A stretch of 64,000 bases of DNA from Caloranaerobacter ferrireducens (GTDB lineage: Bacteria; Bacillota; Clostridia; Tissierellales; Thermohalobacteraceae): contig NZ_MDJR01000001.1 in the NCBI RefSeq assembly GCF_001730685.1, forward strand, positions 868,001-932,000, written 5' to 3'. The notes under the pieces are model-generated. The model ran no database searches. It was not told the origin of the DNA and saw nothing but the letters and a program-made list of their open reading frames with translations. Of this stretch, positions 35,926 to 44,332 are shown piece by piece (positions within the stretch are counted from its first letter, which is position 1; every line of letters begins with the position of its first letter). Both the position numbers and the translations under genes were made by a program.

Positions 35926-37062
35926 TTATACTGCTGCCATTTGTAATACTTTTACGGCTTCTGATAATGTTAATTTTCCATCTACTCTTTCATAAACTCT
36001 GAAACCTACTTGTCCATTTGCTGCATATAGCTCGTTTAATCTTTGGAAACTTCTAGTTTGTCTATCAGCTATTGTATAGTATGACATATCTCCGAAAGCT
36101 ATAACTTTAGCATTTACACCGAATGTAGGAGCAAACTCTGATGTATAAACAGGTCTACCAAGTATTGTATTTGGCTCTGAACCGAATCCTTTTTCCCATA
36201 AGTAGTCGCCATTAGAATCTTTAAGCTTTCTGATAGCTTTTGCAGTAGCGTCATTCATAATCCATACTGCTTTATCTCTATATGCTCTTGGTAATGCATA
36301 ATATAAGTCAATTATTTCATCTGCAGTAATTGCACTTGAACTAGCTGCAGTTACTCCAACATCTGCTCCTACAAATACACCTTCTGGTTTATCAGTACCA
36401 TCACCATTTATAAAAGCTGATTCTTCTGCTTTTGCTATACTTCTTGCAAACTCATTTACTAAATAATTTTCTAAATCAAAAGCTGAATCGTTAAGCAATT
36501 CTTCTGTAACTTTAATGATCCTAGTAAGTTTATAAGCTTTAATAGTAATTTGTCCAAATGTTTCATCAGATTCATTGTAAGCAGCGCCTTCAGCTGTCCA
36601 TGCTGCTGAACCATGAGAAACAACTATTGGAATGTCTGTATCAGAATCAGTTCTGATTACATTCGCAAGTTTTCTCATTATGTTTAGTTCTTCTAATTTC
36701 TGAATCAATTTCTTCTGGAATGATTGAGGTACTGTGTATCCACCTGATGCTGCTGTTCCTACACTTAGTACCCTTTTCTCTTCAGGAGTTATTTCTGTTC
36801 CTCTAATGAATTTATAGAATACATTTCTATATTCCTCTTCTTGGTTTTGTTCTTCTCTTTCTTCTTTTACTTCATCAACTTCTGGAATTTCTCTTTTTTC
36901 TTCCTCTAATAACTGCTTTTCAAGTTCAATTTTCTTTTGCAATGCTCTCACTTCTTCCATTTTCTTTTCAGCTTCTTCAACCTTATCTTCGTTCATAAGA
37001 CTTCTTACTTCTGTTTTCATTTCTTCTAATTTATCAAGCATTTCTCTAATTTTCTTGTTCAT
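35926..37062 (-). CDS. Major capsid protein (HK97 fold)
   Basis: 378 residues from the ATG at 37062 with AAGGAGG 7 bases upstream. Residues ~1-95 are a coiled-coil delta (scaffold) domain (LEEMKTEVRSLMNEDKVEEAEKK), normally removed by the prohead protease. The capsid domain begins near TVPQSFQKKLIQKLEELNIMRKLANV. E-loop and A-domain motifs (GRPVYTSEFAP, FRVYERVDGK) are typical of HK97. Directly downstream of the protease gene. Confidence 0.95.
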   Translation of the reverse strand: MNKKIREMLDKLEEMKTEVRSLMNEDKVEEAEKKMEEVRALQKKIELEKQLLEEEKREIPEVDEVKEEREEQNQEEEYRNVFYKFIRGTEITPEEKRVLSVGTAASGGYTVPQSFQKKLIQKLEELNIMRKLANVIRTDSDTDIPIVVSHGSAAWTAEGAAYNESDETFGQITIKAYKLTRIIKVTEELLNDSAFDLENYLVNEFARSIAKAEESAFINGDGTDKPEGVFVGADVGVTAASSSAITADEIIDLYYALPRAYRDKAVWIMNDATAKAIRKLKDSNGDYLWEKGFGSEPNTILGRPVYTSEFAPTFGVNAKVIAFGDMSYYTIADRQTRSFQRLNELYAANGQVGFRVYERVDGKLTLSEAVKVLQMAAV

Positions 37063-37101
37063 AACATATTCCTCCTTCAATTTCTCTTTAATTTTTGTAT
37101 T

Positions 37102-37127
37102 AAAAAAAGAGCCTTTAAATAAGCTCT
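37102..37127 (-). terminator. Hairpin between protease and capsid genes
   Basis: Stem AGAGC/GCTCT followed by a T7 run on the minus strand, overlapping the protease stop codon. A short stem, so perhaps partial termination. Confidence 0.5.
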
Positions 37128-37705
37128 AATTCAAGACTTAATTTTCTTTTTCTTAAATCAAGGTCCTTTTCATTTTTAATTTCTTTCTTAAATTCTTCTA
37201 AAGACCTTTTTGCAACCTCACTTTCAGGATAAGCAGGGAAAGGTGTTGGACTTATTTCAAATAAATCTACATCAAGAAGTGTCCTTTCATATACATCTTC
37301 TTCTTTGATATATTCCCATTTGTCTTTTCTCACATAGAAGCCAAATGACACTCCATCAACATCTCCACGTTTTATGCTTTCATAAGCATCTTTACCCCAA
37401 GTGCTATTTGGTAGGTCCAATTCAAAATACAAGCCCACATCATCCTCTTTAAGCCTTAGAGTCCCATTTTTAGTTGATCCTAAAACAAAGTCGCTTCTAT
37501 GATTCCAAAGTGCTTTTATAATATTTTCTTCCAAAGACCTAGCAAAAGCACCTTTTGCAACCTTTTCGTAAAATTCTCCCCAGATAAGCTTGCTTCTAGT
37601 ATTAAATTTTGTTACATATCCAGCTACAGTCATTGAATTATTATCATCACTTTTTCTTATTTCTAATTTATCGATAATAAAACTTCTAATTTCCTTTTTC
37701 TCCAC
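37115..37705 (-). CDS. Prohead maturation protease (U35)
   Basis: 196 residues from the GTG at 37705, preceded by AAAGGAGGTGAG; longer frames overlap the portal gene. Motifs: VAGYVTKFN, ALWNHRSDFVLGSTKNGTLRL (catalytic His region) and VDGVSFGFYV (catalytic Ser region). It cleaves the capsid delta domain during assembly. It sits between portal and capsid, as usual in HK97-like phages. Confidence 0.92.
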   Translation of the reverse strand: MEKKEIRSFIIDKLEIRKSDDNNSMTVAGYVTKFNTRSKLIWGEFYEKVAKGAFARSLEENIIKALWNHRSDFVLGSTKNGTLRLKEDDVGLYFELDLPNSTWGKDAYESIKRGDVDGVSFGFYVRKDKWEYIKEEDVYERTLLDVDLFEISPTPFPAYPESEVAKRSLEEFKKEIKNEKDLDLRKRKLSLELELI

Positions 37706-38930
37706 TACCCTCACCTCCTTTCCCAACCTTAGCCATTTGATAATCCTCCATCTTATCAAGTGGCACATAGTTCAGGCTTACAAAGTGCTTATCTCCTAAT
37801 TCTCCTATTGAATCCTTTTCTTCAAGCTCTCTTACTTCGTTTATTGAGTAAACTCCTAATTGAATCATATCTTTATAGTATTTCGCTCTACTTTCAGAGT
37901 CTCCCCTCAAAGCAGATGTAAGATTAGCCTTAACATAATATTTTCCTTGCTCTCGCTCACTAAATAGCTTGTAATTAAATTCCTCTTCCCAAGCTATAAC
38001 AATTGGTTGGATACAATCTTGTATAAAATCCATAGACTGCTGTTCAATATTGCTAAAAGTAGCTCTATCAAGCTCTGCTAGTTTATGAAGTGGAACATTG
38101 AATATTTTAGCTATTTCGGCCACATTAAATTTTTGAGTAGCAATAAATTCTGCATCTTGTAGTGGCATAGTATTTATTGGCTGATATTCAAGTCCACTGT
38201 CAAGTATAGCAACTTTCATTGCATTATCAATTCCACTATTAGCACTTATCCATGCTGCCCTTAATTTGTCTTTAGCATCTTTGCCTAATTGATGTTTAGT
38301 TTTTATAATCCCTGAAGATAATGTTCCATTCTTGTAAAAGCTACCTATGAATTTTTGACTAGCCTTCATAATACCTAATGTTTCTCTAGCTACTTGAATA
38401 GGACTTTTACCAGCAATACCATCAGGAGTTAGGTAAGGCAAGTGTATTACCTCGTCATAATGGAGCTTGTAGTTTTTATCTCTTATCTTAGTTAAAAACC
38501 AAATTCTGCCCTTTTCATCTACATAAATTTCAGTCTGTGAAGGGTCTAATATCCAAAGATTTTCAATTCTTTTCCCCTTAAATTCCATCCAAATGTATGC
38601 ATTTCCCCATAAATTTTGGTGAACACATAAAGTATGTTTAAAAAGGAATGGTGTTTGATATGGGTTAGGTCTTTTTTCAATTAATCTGACTACATTATGA
38701 TTTTTTTCTCGTATTCTTCCATCTTTTGTGCGTTTAAACACTTGAAATGGAAGTTTAGCAACCGCATTAGCTTTAATATTAATACAAGCATAGACAGTTG
38801 CTATTTCTAATGAGTTTAATGGAGTAATTGTTTCTCCACTTGTAGTAACTCCACCATCAAATATGTCTATAAGCCATTGATCTGGCTGTGCTAATGTGGA
38901 CCTTTTTTCAAATAAATTTCTAAATATCAA
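37686..38930 (-). CDS. Portal protein (HK97 family)
   Basis: 414 residues from a TTG after GGAGGTG. Signature parts are STVYACINIKANAVAKLPFQVF-type (here ATVYACINIKANAVAKLPF), NPYQTPFLFKHTLCVHQNLWGNAY, and EIAKIFNVPLHKLAELDRATFSNIEQQ. It is the dodecameric ring through which DNA enters the capsid. It overlaps the protease gene by 20 bases. Confidence 0.95.
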   Translation of the reverse strand: MIFRNLFEKRSTLAQPDQWLIDIFDGGVTTSGETITPLNSLEIATVYACINIKANAVAKLPFQVFKRTKDGRIREKNHNVVRLIEKRPNPYQTPFLFKHTLCVHQNLWGNAYIWMEFKGKRIENLWILDPSQTEIYVDEKGRIWFLTKIRDKNYKLHYDEVIHLPYLTPDGIAGKSPIQVARETLGIMKASQKFIGSFYKNGTLSSGIIKTKHQLGKDAKDKLRAAWISANSGIDNAMKVAILDSGLEYQPINTMPLQDAEFIATQKFNVAEIAKIFNVPLHKLAELDRATFSNIEQQSMDFIQDCIQPIVIAWEEEFNYKLFSEREQGKYYVKANLTSALRGDSESRAKYYKDMIQLGVYSINEVRELEEKDSIGELGDKHFVSLNYVPLDKMEDYQMAKVGKGGEGSGEKGN

Positions 38931-38950
38931 CTTTTCACCTCCCTTCTAAG

Positions 38951-39121
38951 TTATTTGGAGGCTTTTACGCTTAATAGTAAGCCAATTAGTAATAAAATAG
39001 TACCTAAAACATAAATTGCAGCAATTTTAGATATTAAAAAAGTGGCATAAGTTATTAAACTTAAACCACTAATAACAAACACATCTTCTATGAAATTGCT
39101 TATAATTTTAATTATTTTCAT
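38951..39121 (-). CDS. Small two-span membrane protein in the head gene block
   Basis: 56 residues from the ATG at 39121 (GGGTGAT before it). Two hydrophobic helices (DVFVISGLSLITYATFLI and IAAIYVLGTILLLIGLLL) make up most of it. It lies between two short genes separating terminase from portal. A membrane protein here is not a structural need, so it may be a cargo gene such as superinfection exclusion; inference only. Confidence 0.6.
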   Translation of the reverse strand: MKIIKIISNFIEDVFVISGLSLITYATFLISKIAAIYVLGTILLLIGLLLSVKASK

Positions 39122-39133
39122 ATTATCACCCTT

Positions 39134-39158
39134 AAAAATAAGCACTCTTACGAGTGCT
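39134..39158 (-). terminator. Hairpin before the small membrane protein gene
   Basis: Stem AGCACTC/GAGTGCT with a 4-base loop, then TATTTTT on the minus strand. It separates 39157-39432 from the membrane protein gene. Confidence 0.7.
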
Positions 39159-39432
39159 ATTTGTCAAGTTTTTTACTGATTTCATCAAGTTTTCTTATTA
39201 TAATCCAATTTTGCTTAACTAAAGCTGATAAATAACTAACTTTTGCTTGTTCTTCGGCTTTAGCAAATGAAAAAGCCATACCTGCTTTCAATAATCCTGT
39301 TCCAGCTAAATCATTTGCAATTTCTTTAATCATTTCTAAATCTTTTTCATCAATATTATTTAATTTATACCTTTTCATAAGTTCTTCAGCTTCTTTTTGC
39401 TTCTTTTCTTCTTTATTCCCAAATAATCCCAC
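39157..39432 (-). CDS. Hypothetical phage protein
   Basis: 91 residues, GTG start after GGGGGA. Charged and helical (FGNKEEKKQKEAEELMKRY, then EMIKEIANDLAGTGLLKAG, then a C-terminal coil). No membrane helix and no recognised family. It ends in the hairpin at 39134-39158. Possibly paired with the membrane protein downstream. Confidence 0.55.
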   Translation of the reverse strand: MGLFGNKEEKKQKEAEELMKRYKLNNIDEKDLEMIKEIANDLAGTGLLKAGMAFSFAKAEEQAKVSYLSALVKQNWIIIRKLDEISKKLDK

Positions 39433-39486
39433 AAAATATTCCCCCTTCTATATTTTTATATTAATTTTACCATATTTTAGAATATT

Positions 39487-41175
39487 TTAGAAGGAGAAAT
39501 CATCACTTAAAATATGCTCGTTTACATCTTTTTCTCTCATATAAAGCATTGCTCTTGAATGTGCATTGATTAATGAAGCAATAGGGTCAATTCTATTAGT
39601 CGATTTTGCCTTATCAAGCATAATATTTTCGTTTGGGTCCTGCTTTGTAACTGCATTGCTAACAGCCCATGTTAAAACAGGGTTATTACCATGTATTATT
39701 TTGCCTTGATATACCAATTCTCTTATGTTTTTAGTCGGTTCTGAAAGTGTTTTATATCCTTGTCTTATCTCGACACATTCAAAACCTTCATTCATCATAT
39801 CGGTTGCAAACTGTGTAGCGTTCCAAGGGTCAAAACATATTTCTTTTACCTTGTATTTAACGTTTAAATCTCTAATATACTGCTTTACAAATTCATAGTC
39901 TACTATATCCCCTGGTGTCGCAGTTATATATCCTTGCTTAATCCATAATGAATAAGGTACTTTGTCTTTAATTTCTTTGGTTCTTATCGCATTTTCAGGT
40001 ATAAAAGAATGTGAAATAATTGCATATTCTCCATTTTCTAATGGAAATTCTGCAGTTACGCTTGTAAGGTCTATTTTAGACGAAAGGTCAACCCCTACTA
40101 TGCATTCTTTACCTTCAAGGTTTGGTAATTCTTTATTGCATGCTCGCCATTTTTTCATATCCATATAACCATTATCCTTTTCATCTACCCAAATATTCAT
40201 ATTTTTGGTTAGAAAATTTCTTAGCTTTTCAGGCATATCTAAAGCTATCTTGAGTTCTCCTCTAAGATAGTTCATGCCTTCTTCTGTTTTTGCTAATAGT
40301 GGATTCGCTTTAATCCACACATTTGCATCTCTATAATCATCATTTTTATCAAGTTGTGCTATATAAACAAAGTATTCTTCATTTTTCAGTGTGCCATCTA
40401 GTAATTGACAGCAATATTTATATTCTTTATAGCATGGATAATTAAGTTCAAATCCAGCTGTAGTAATGATAAACAAAAGTGGCTGTGTTCTTTGCCCCAT
40501 ACCTGACACTATTACATCATACATTTCTGGTGTTGGGTGTGCATGATACTCGTCTATTATTCCTAAATATGGGCTAAGTCCATCTAAGGACTTAGTGTCT
40601 TTACTTAACGGTACAAATTTGCTGTTAGTTTTCTCATGATATATCATATCTCTATTAGGTTTAAGTCTCTTACTTAAATCTTTTGACCTGATAACCATGT
40701 TTTTGGCGTCATCATAAACTATTTTTGCTTGATCCTTTTTAGTGGCAGTAGAATATATCTCGGCTCCTTCTTCTCCATCTGCCATTAGCATATATAAGCC
40801 TGTTCCACTAAGTATTGTTGACTTACCGTTCTTTCTGCCAAGTTGCACATAAGCTTTTCTATATCTTCTTAACCCTGTATCTTTATGGACCCAACCAAAT
40901 ATAGAACCTATTATAAATTTTTGAAAAGGCTCTAAGTTTATTGGTTGACCTGCCAATTTCCCTTTAGTGTGTTTGCAAAAAGAGAAGAATTTGAACACTC
41001 TCTCGGCTTTTTCAGGTATAAAAATATACGGAAATTCTTCCGCACCTTGCCTATCTAAATCCCTTAAATGCCTTTTGCATGCTAGTTTGACTAACTCTCC
41101 TGCTATTTCTTTGCCTTCCAAAACATCATAACAATATTGTGTAACACTATCCGAATAACTCTTCAAATCTATCAA
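39487..41175 (-). CDS. Terminase large subunit
   Basis: 562 residues. ATPase Walker A GRKNGKST lies near residues 113-120 and Walker B LGIIDEYHAH near 208. The C-terminal nuclease has the first acidic motif VGVDLSSKIDLTS (near 354) and ICFDPWNATQFA. It packages DNA and cuts at cos. A TTG start is assumed at 41175; a TTG three codons on is possible. Overlaps the small subunit by 29 bases. Confidence 0.96.
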   Translation of the reverse strand: MIDLKSYSDSVTQYCYDVLEGKEIAGELVKLACKRHLRDLDRQGAEEFPYIFIPEKAERVFKFFSFCKHTKGKLAGQPINLEPFQKFIIGSIFGWVHKDTGLRRYRKAYVQLGRKNGKSTILSGTGLYMLMADGEEGAEIYSTATKKDQAKIVYDDAKNMVIRSKDLSKRLKPNRDMIYHEKTNSKFVPLSKDTKSLDGLSPYLGIIDEYHAHPTPEMYDVIVSGMGQRTQPLLFIITTAGFELNYPCYKEYKYCCQLLDGTLKNEEYFVYIAQLDKNDDYRDANVWIKANPLLAKTEEGMNYLRGELKIALDMPEKLRNFLTKNMNIWVDEKDNGYMDMKKWRACNKELPNLEGKECIVGVDLSSKIDLTSVTAEFPLENGEYAIISHSFIPENAIRTKEIKDKVPYSLWIKQGYITATPGDIVDYEFVKQYIRDLNVKYKVKEICFDPWNATQFATDMMNEGFECVEIRQGYKTLSEPTKNIRELVYQGKIIHGNNPVLTWAVSNAVTKQDPNENIMLDKAKSTNRIDPIASLINAHSRAMLYMREKDVNEHILSDDFSF

Positions 41176-41635
41176 CTTCTTTTTCTTGTTTAGGAATTGC
41201 TAATTTAGCTCTAGCAGAAGGAGTTAGTCCAAATTCTCCTGCTATACTTTTCATTTGTTCAAATAACTGCTTTTTCTTTGTTAAAAGTGGATGTGGGACT
41301 TTGTTAGTTTCAGCCGCTTTGTTTGTGTATTCTACCATGAGCCCTTCTTCTTCAATAATCTTCGTGCATTTTTGGTATTCGGTATAAGCATCACAATAAG
41401 CAGCCAGCATGTCTATGTCTACATTTGTTAACAATCCGATTTCTTGAAGCTCTTTAGCAATCCTATTAAATTCCTTCTTCGCTTCCTTGCTAAGCCATTT
41501 AGGAGCTTTTACTTTATCTGCCTTAGGTTTAAGTTTTGCTTCTGCTTCTTTTCTTGCTTCTATCTGTGATTTAGTTAATCTATTAGGATTGCCTTGTAGA
41601 ATATGAAGTTCTATTGGCTTAGCTTTTCTTCCCAC
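41147..41635 (-). CDS. Terminase small subunit (P27 family)
   Basis: 162 residues, GRKAKPIELHILQGNPNRLTK, the P27-type opening, with the helical DIDMLAAYCDAYTEYQKC core and a basic FGLTPSARAKLAIP motif near the end. It binds the packaging site and directs the large subunit. Upstream lie a GC-rich candidate cos site and an HNH nuclease. Confidence 0.93.
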   Translation of the reverse strand: MGRKAKPIELHILQGNPNRLTKSQIEARKEAEAKLKPKADKVKAPKWLSKEAKKEFNRIAKELQEIGLLTNVDIDMLAAYCDAYTEYQKCTKIIEEEGLMVEYTNKAAETNKVPHPLLTKKKQLFEQMKSIAGEFGLTPSARAKLAIPKQEKEVDRFEELFG

Positions 41636-41728
41636 TTTATCACCTCACTTTACCCCTTTTTAGTTAAAAAACGAATTTTGTGTGAAAAAGGCTGCCCGCG
41701 CGGTTCTGAAAAGCACCTTTCTAGCTTT
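41636..41728. other. Candidate cos site between HNH and terminase genes
   Basis: The stretch 41690-41705 contains CCGCGCGG (41696-41703) inside GGCTGCCCGCGCGG, a sharp GC island in ~30% GC surroundings, with no coding frame. Cos-type HK97-like phages of Firmicutes often carry cos between an HNH gene and terS. The exact cut positions cannot be read from sequence. Confidence 0.55.
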
Positions 41729-42127
41729 TTAAGTATGGGGGGTATCTTTGGAATGTATTTTATTGTGACATTCATGGCATAAACTGATAAGATTATCAAG
41801 TTCTAGTCTTTTGCTCCAATCTTGTTTGAGTTCTACTATATGATGAACAACATCTGCAAAAACAATTTTATTTTCTTTTAAACAGTGCTGACATAGACCT
41901 TTATCTCTACTCAATACTAACCTTCTTGTTTTCTCCCATTCTTTGCTGTGATAAAACTCTGTGTATTTCTTATCTCTTACATTCCTTATATATTTATCAT
42001 AGTATTTGTTTCTATCTGCTTTTTCTTTTTCTGCTAAGTATTTATGTTTATCACAATACCTTTCGTTTCCTTCAACTAACTCTGGACATCCTGGGTAATT
42101 ACATGGTTTCTTTGGTCTTTTAGGCAT
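41729..42127 (-). CDS. HNH endonuclease next to terminase
   Basis: 132 residues. An N-terminal Cys-rich knuckle (CNYPGCPELVEGNERYCDKH) is followed by the HNH domain with CQHC (79-82), DVVHHIVEL (His-His near 95-96) and LISLCHECHNKIH. HNH proteins here are known to help the terminase cut at cos in HK97-like phages. GAGGTGG precedes the ATG. Confidence 0.92.
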   Translation of the reverse strand: MPKRPKKPCNYPGCPELVEGNERYCDKHKYLAEKEKADRNKYYDKYIRNVRDKKYTEFYHSKEWEKTRRLVLSRDKGLCQHCLKENKIVFADVVHHIVELKQDWSKRLELDNLISLCHECHNKIHSKDTPHT

Positions 42128-42170
42128 ACCACCACCTCATTGCTATACGCTATTCGTATTTGTTTTAAGC

Positions 42171-42202
42171 ACGAAAAAAGAGCCGATTATTCGGCTCTTA
42201 TT
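42171..42202 (-). terminator. Terminator upstream of the HNH/terminase genes
   Basis: Perfect 9-bp stem AAGAGCCGA/TCGGCTCTT followed by TTTT on the minus strand. It stands between the zinc-ribbon gene and the HNH gene, so packaging genes need read-through or antitermination. Confidence 0.8.
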
Positions 42203-42238
42203 CATCATTATATTTACTTAATAGATTTTCTGCTATTG

Positions 42239-42421
42239 CTACTTCAAATTCTTTTCATTGATATAAAATACGTTATTGCATTCACAACATTTAAATCTAC
42301 TTTTCATTGTTTCTTTTAAAACTTCGTAATTATTCCCTGTACTATGGCTTGTACCAACTTGTTCTACATTTTTACTTTTGCATTCGGGGCATTCTCTTTT
42401 AAATGCATATCTTGCACTCAT
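42239..42421 (-). CDS. Small zinc-ribbon protein
   Basis: 60 residues with two pairs of cysteines (CPECKS near residues 11-16 and CCECNN near 46-51), a treble-clef or ribbon plan. GGAGG lies before the ATG. Transcribed from the late promoter, ahead of the packaging genes. It may bind nucleic acid or act in late transcription; not a recognised family. Confidence 0.65.
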   Translation of the reverse strand: MSARYAFKRECPECKSKNVEQVGTSHSTGNNYEVLKETMKSRFKCCECNNVFYINEKNLK

Positions 42422-42519
42422 AAATATATTCCTCCTTTATAATTTTTTAGTGTTTCTATTTTTGATAATATCCACTATTACTTTTTTATATACTAAACAA
42501 TCAATATTTTTTATAATTT
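42422..42519. other. AT-rich gap with no recognisable feature
   Basis: Very AT-rich. I see no ORF, stem with T-run or good promoter. Confidence 0.4.
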
Positions 42520-42732
42520 TTATTCATATCTAATCTGTTTTAATGCCCCTCTATGTCTTTTATAAGCTCTATGCTTCATCAAGTTTTGCACAGAGTCACC
42601 AAGTTCAATACCACTCTTCTTTTTCTTCTGCTTTTTCTCTTCCTTCTGCTTCTCTGGATTAAATCCGTACTTCTTCATTATCAAATTATATGTATATATA
42701 TCTTTTTTTCTCAAATACTCATGTATTTGCAT
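42520..42732 (-). CDS. Hypothetical basic phage protein, first late gene
   Basis: 70 residues, very lysine-rich in the middle (EKQKEEKKQKKKKSG), with YLRKKDIYTYNLIMKKYGFNP before and LMKHRAYKRHRGALKQIRY after. AAGGTGAG precedes the ATG. As the first gene after the late promoter and its leader terminator, a role as RNA-binding antiterminator is conceivable but not shown. Confidence 0.6.
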   Translation of the reverse strand: MQIHEYLRKKDIYTYNLIMKKYGFNPEKQKEEKKQKKKKSGIELGDSVQNLMKHRAYKRHRGALKQIRYE

Positions 42733-42750
42733 AATCTCACCTTCTTTGCA

Positions 42751-42781
42751 AAATAAAAAGACAGCCGATTTCTCGACTGCC
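42751..42781 (-). terminator. Terminator in the leader of the late operon
   Basis: 9-bp stem GGCAGTCGA/TCGGCTGTC (two G-U pairs), loop GAAA, then TTTTTATTTT on the minus strand. It lies ~45 bases downstream of the late -10 box and ahead of the first late gene. Confidence 0.8.
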
Positions 42782-42829
42782 TTTTCGCCAATGGGGGAAT
42801 TGGATTCTTATGAAATTTTCCACACTACA

Positions 42830-42885
42830 ATTATACCATATTTTAGTTTACATTTAGCTTACCTTTACCTTACCTTTACTTTACC
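42830..42885 (-). promoter_or_regulatory. Late promoter with upstream GGTAA repeats
   Basis: A perfect -10 TATAAT (42830-42835) has no usable -35 at 17 bases. Upstream there are tandem GGTAA/GGTAAAG repeats (42859-42885) that run into the end of the ArpU-like gene. This is the form of an activator-dependent promoter; the ArpU-like protein encoded just upstream is the natural activator. Confidence 0.6.
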
Positions 42886-43340
42886 TTTTTGTTTCGCTCT
42901 AGCATTTCGAATGTGTTTTTAATTTTCTCTAATGCAGATCTTCTTCTATTTCTAATCTGTTTAAGTGACAAATACATTTCTCTTTTAATCATGTCATAAG
43001 TTTTATTCTCTATATAGTACTTCTCAATAATCTTTCTTTCATCTTCTTTGAGTCTCTTTAGTGCTTCATCTATTATTTTAATTCTGCTATCTAGTAATTT
43101 AATATTCATTTTTATTTCTTCTTGGATCCTCTTATTTCTTTCTGCATTTTTTATATTTTTTATCGCTCCATTTTCAACTGGTCTATTTATTTTATATGTA
43201 TCACTTACTTTTTCTAAACTATAATCAATAGCACTAACTCCTGTTTCTTCTATACATTCTAGTTCTATTTCCAGTATATTTTTGCATCTTTTATTATCTT
43301 CATATTCTCTCAACATTTTTTCTATTTGTTCAATAGTCAT
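42876..43340 (-). CDS. ArpU/RinA-like late transcription activator
   Basis: 154 residues, the last early gene. The C-terminal part has a sigma-region-4-like helix-turn-helix (RLKEDERKIIEKYYIENKTY, then MYLSLKQIRNRRRSALEKI), and the N-terminus is a coiled coil (IEQIEKMLREYEDNKRCKN). ArpU/RinA proteins turn on packaging and structural genes. It sits directly before the late promoter with GGTAA repeats, which probably are its target. Confidence 0.82.
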   Translation of the reverse strand: MTIEQIEKMLREYEDNKRCKNILEIELECIEETGVSAIDYSLEKVSDTYKINRPVENGAIKNIKNAERNKRIQEEIKMNIKLLDSRIKIIDEALKRLKEDERKIIEKYYIENKTYDMIKREMYLSLKQIRNRRRSALEKIKNTFEMLERNKKVK

Positions 43341-43451
43341 CTAATCTCCCCTTTTGCTGTCGATATAGTCGGCGTATATGTTCAATAATAAAGCAAAGCT
43401 AAACACTCCCCATGCATATCCTATAAGAAAATATGCTATTTCTTTATTCAC
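43341..43451 (-). CDS. 36-residue single-span membrane protein
   Basis: GTG start at 43451 overlapping the upstream stop as GTGA, with GGAGAAG before it. Product (M)NKEIAYFLIGYAWGVFSFAL continues to one membrane helix and a charged end (DYIDSKRGD). Its stop directly precedes the ATG of the ArpU-like gene with a ribosome site in between, so it is in the early operon. Function unknown. Confidence 0.55.
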   Translation of the reverse strand: MNKEIAYFLIGYAWGVFSFALLLNIYADYIDSKRGD

Positions 43452-43660
43452 GAAACTCTTCTCCTTCCTGCTAATTGATATATTTTATTCTTCACAAACG
43501 CTGGAGTCAGTTCTCCAATAGTGCAAATTGATTTTCTATTGTACTCTTCTTCTTCATAAATCTGCAAAGCCATATTCCTTAACCTTCTAAATTCTTCAAT
43601 ATCACCATTTAAATAACGAATAACCCCTCTTACACAATATCTATTTACATCACCAATCAT
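43448..43660 (-). CDS. Hypothetical phage early protein
   Basis: 70 residues: VNRYCVRGVIRYLNGDIEEFRRL, then QIYEEEEYNRKSICTIGELTP and a basic end (LAGRRRVS). Helical, soluble. It lies between the HNHc nuclease and a small membrane protein. No family recognised, but both overlaps and ribosome site support translation. Confidence 0.6.
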   Translation of the reverse strand: MIGDVNRYCVRGVIRYLNGDIEEFRRLRNMALQIYEEEEYNRKSICTIGELTPAFVKNKIYQLAGRRRVS

Positions 43661-43672
43661 GTGTTTACCCCC

Positions 43673-44332
43673 TCATTCTTCATAAATAACACCATGTAAA
43701 TGATACTTCTTATAAAAACTTTCTGCTCCTAAAGTATGATACTCAGTATGATGTACTCTACACAAACACATCTTTCTATAATCTCTATCATTAACTTTAT
43801 TTCTGTCATTTCCCATTCCTATAGTATCTACATGATGTATTTCTCCACGTCTACCACATATAGCGCATATTCTATGTCTTAAACACGCCTTTAGATATCT
43901 ATCCAAATCATCTACTCTTTTAATTGGATGCTCTGTCATTGGTATACCATTCTCAAATGCAAAATTAATTAGAAAATCTATAAAATCACCTGCTAGTTCT
44001 TTACTACAATTACTCAAACTGAAATCTTCATACTGGCTATTTTGTATAAATTCAATTTTTAAGTTTTCTTTTGTATTCTCTTCATTTTCTCCGAAACAAT
44101 TTGCTATATCTCTAATCATTGCATATATTTTCTTACGTTGCTCTGGAGTAATCTGTTTCATTCTTTCAATTTGTTTTTGCTCATCTATAAGGAAATCTAT
44201 TGTTATAGGCTTGTCCATGAAGTTGTAAATATTCTTCATAACTCTTGGAACTTCTTTATCTCCTATTGCTAGTGTTATTTTCATGCCTTTTTTAAGAGTC
44301 TTGATGTTGTCAATCTCGCAATTTATTCTCAA
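43673..44332 (-). CDS. Putative HNHc nuclease (phage recombination/replication type)
   Basis: 219 residues from a TTG after GAGGTGAG. The N-terminal ~120 residues are strand/helix and bind-like; the C-terminus has CAICGRRGEIHHVDTIGMG, CLCRVHHTEYHTLG, which is the zinc/HNH arrangement of the putative HNHc nuclease family found beside RusA and SSB in Firmicute phages. It may process recombination or replication intermediates. Directly after rusA. Confidence 0.85.
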   Translation of the reverse strand: MRINCEIDNIKTLKKGMKITLAIGDKEVPRVMKNIYNFMDKPITIDFLIDEQKQIERMKQITPEQRKKIYAMIRDIANCFGENEENTKENLKIEFIQNSQYEDFSLSNCSKELAGDFIDFLINFAFENGIPMTEHPIKRVDDLDRYLKACLRHRICAICGRRGEIHHVDTIGMGNDRNKVNDRDYRKMCLCRVHHTEYHTLGAESFYKKYHLHGVIYEE

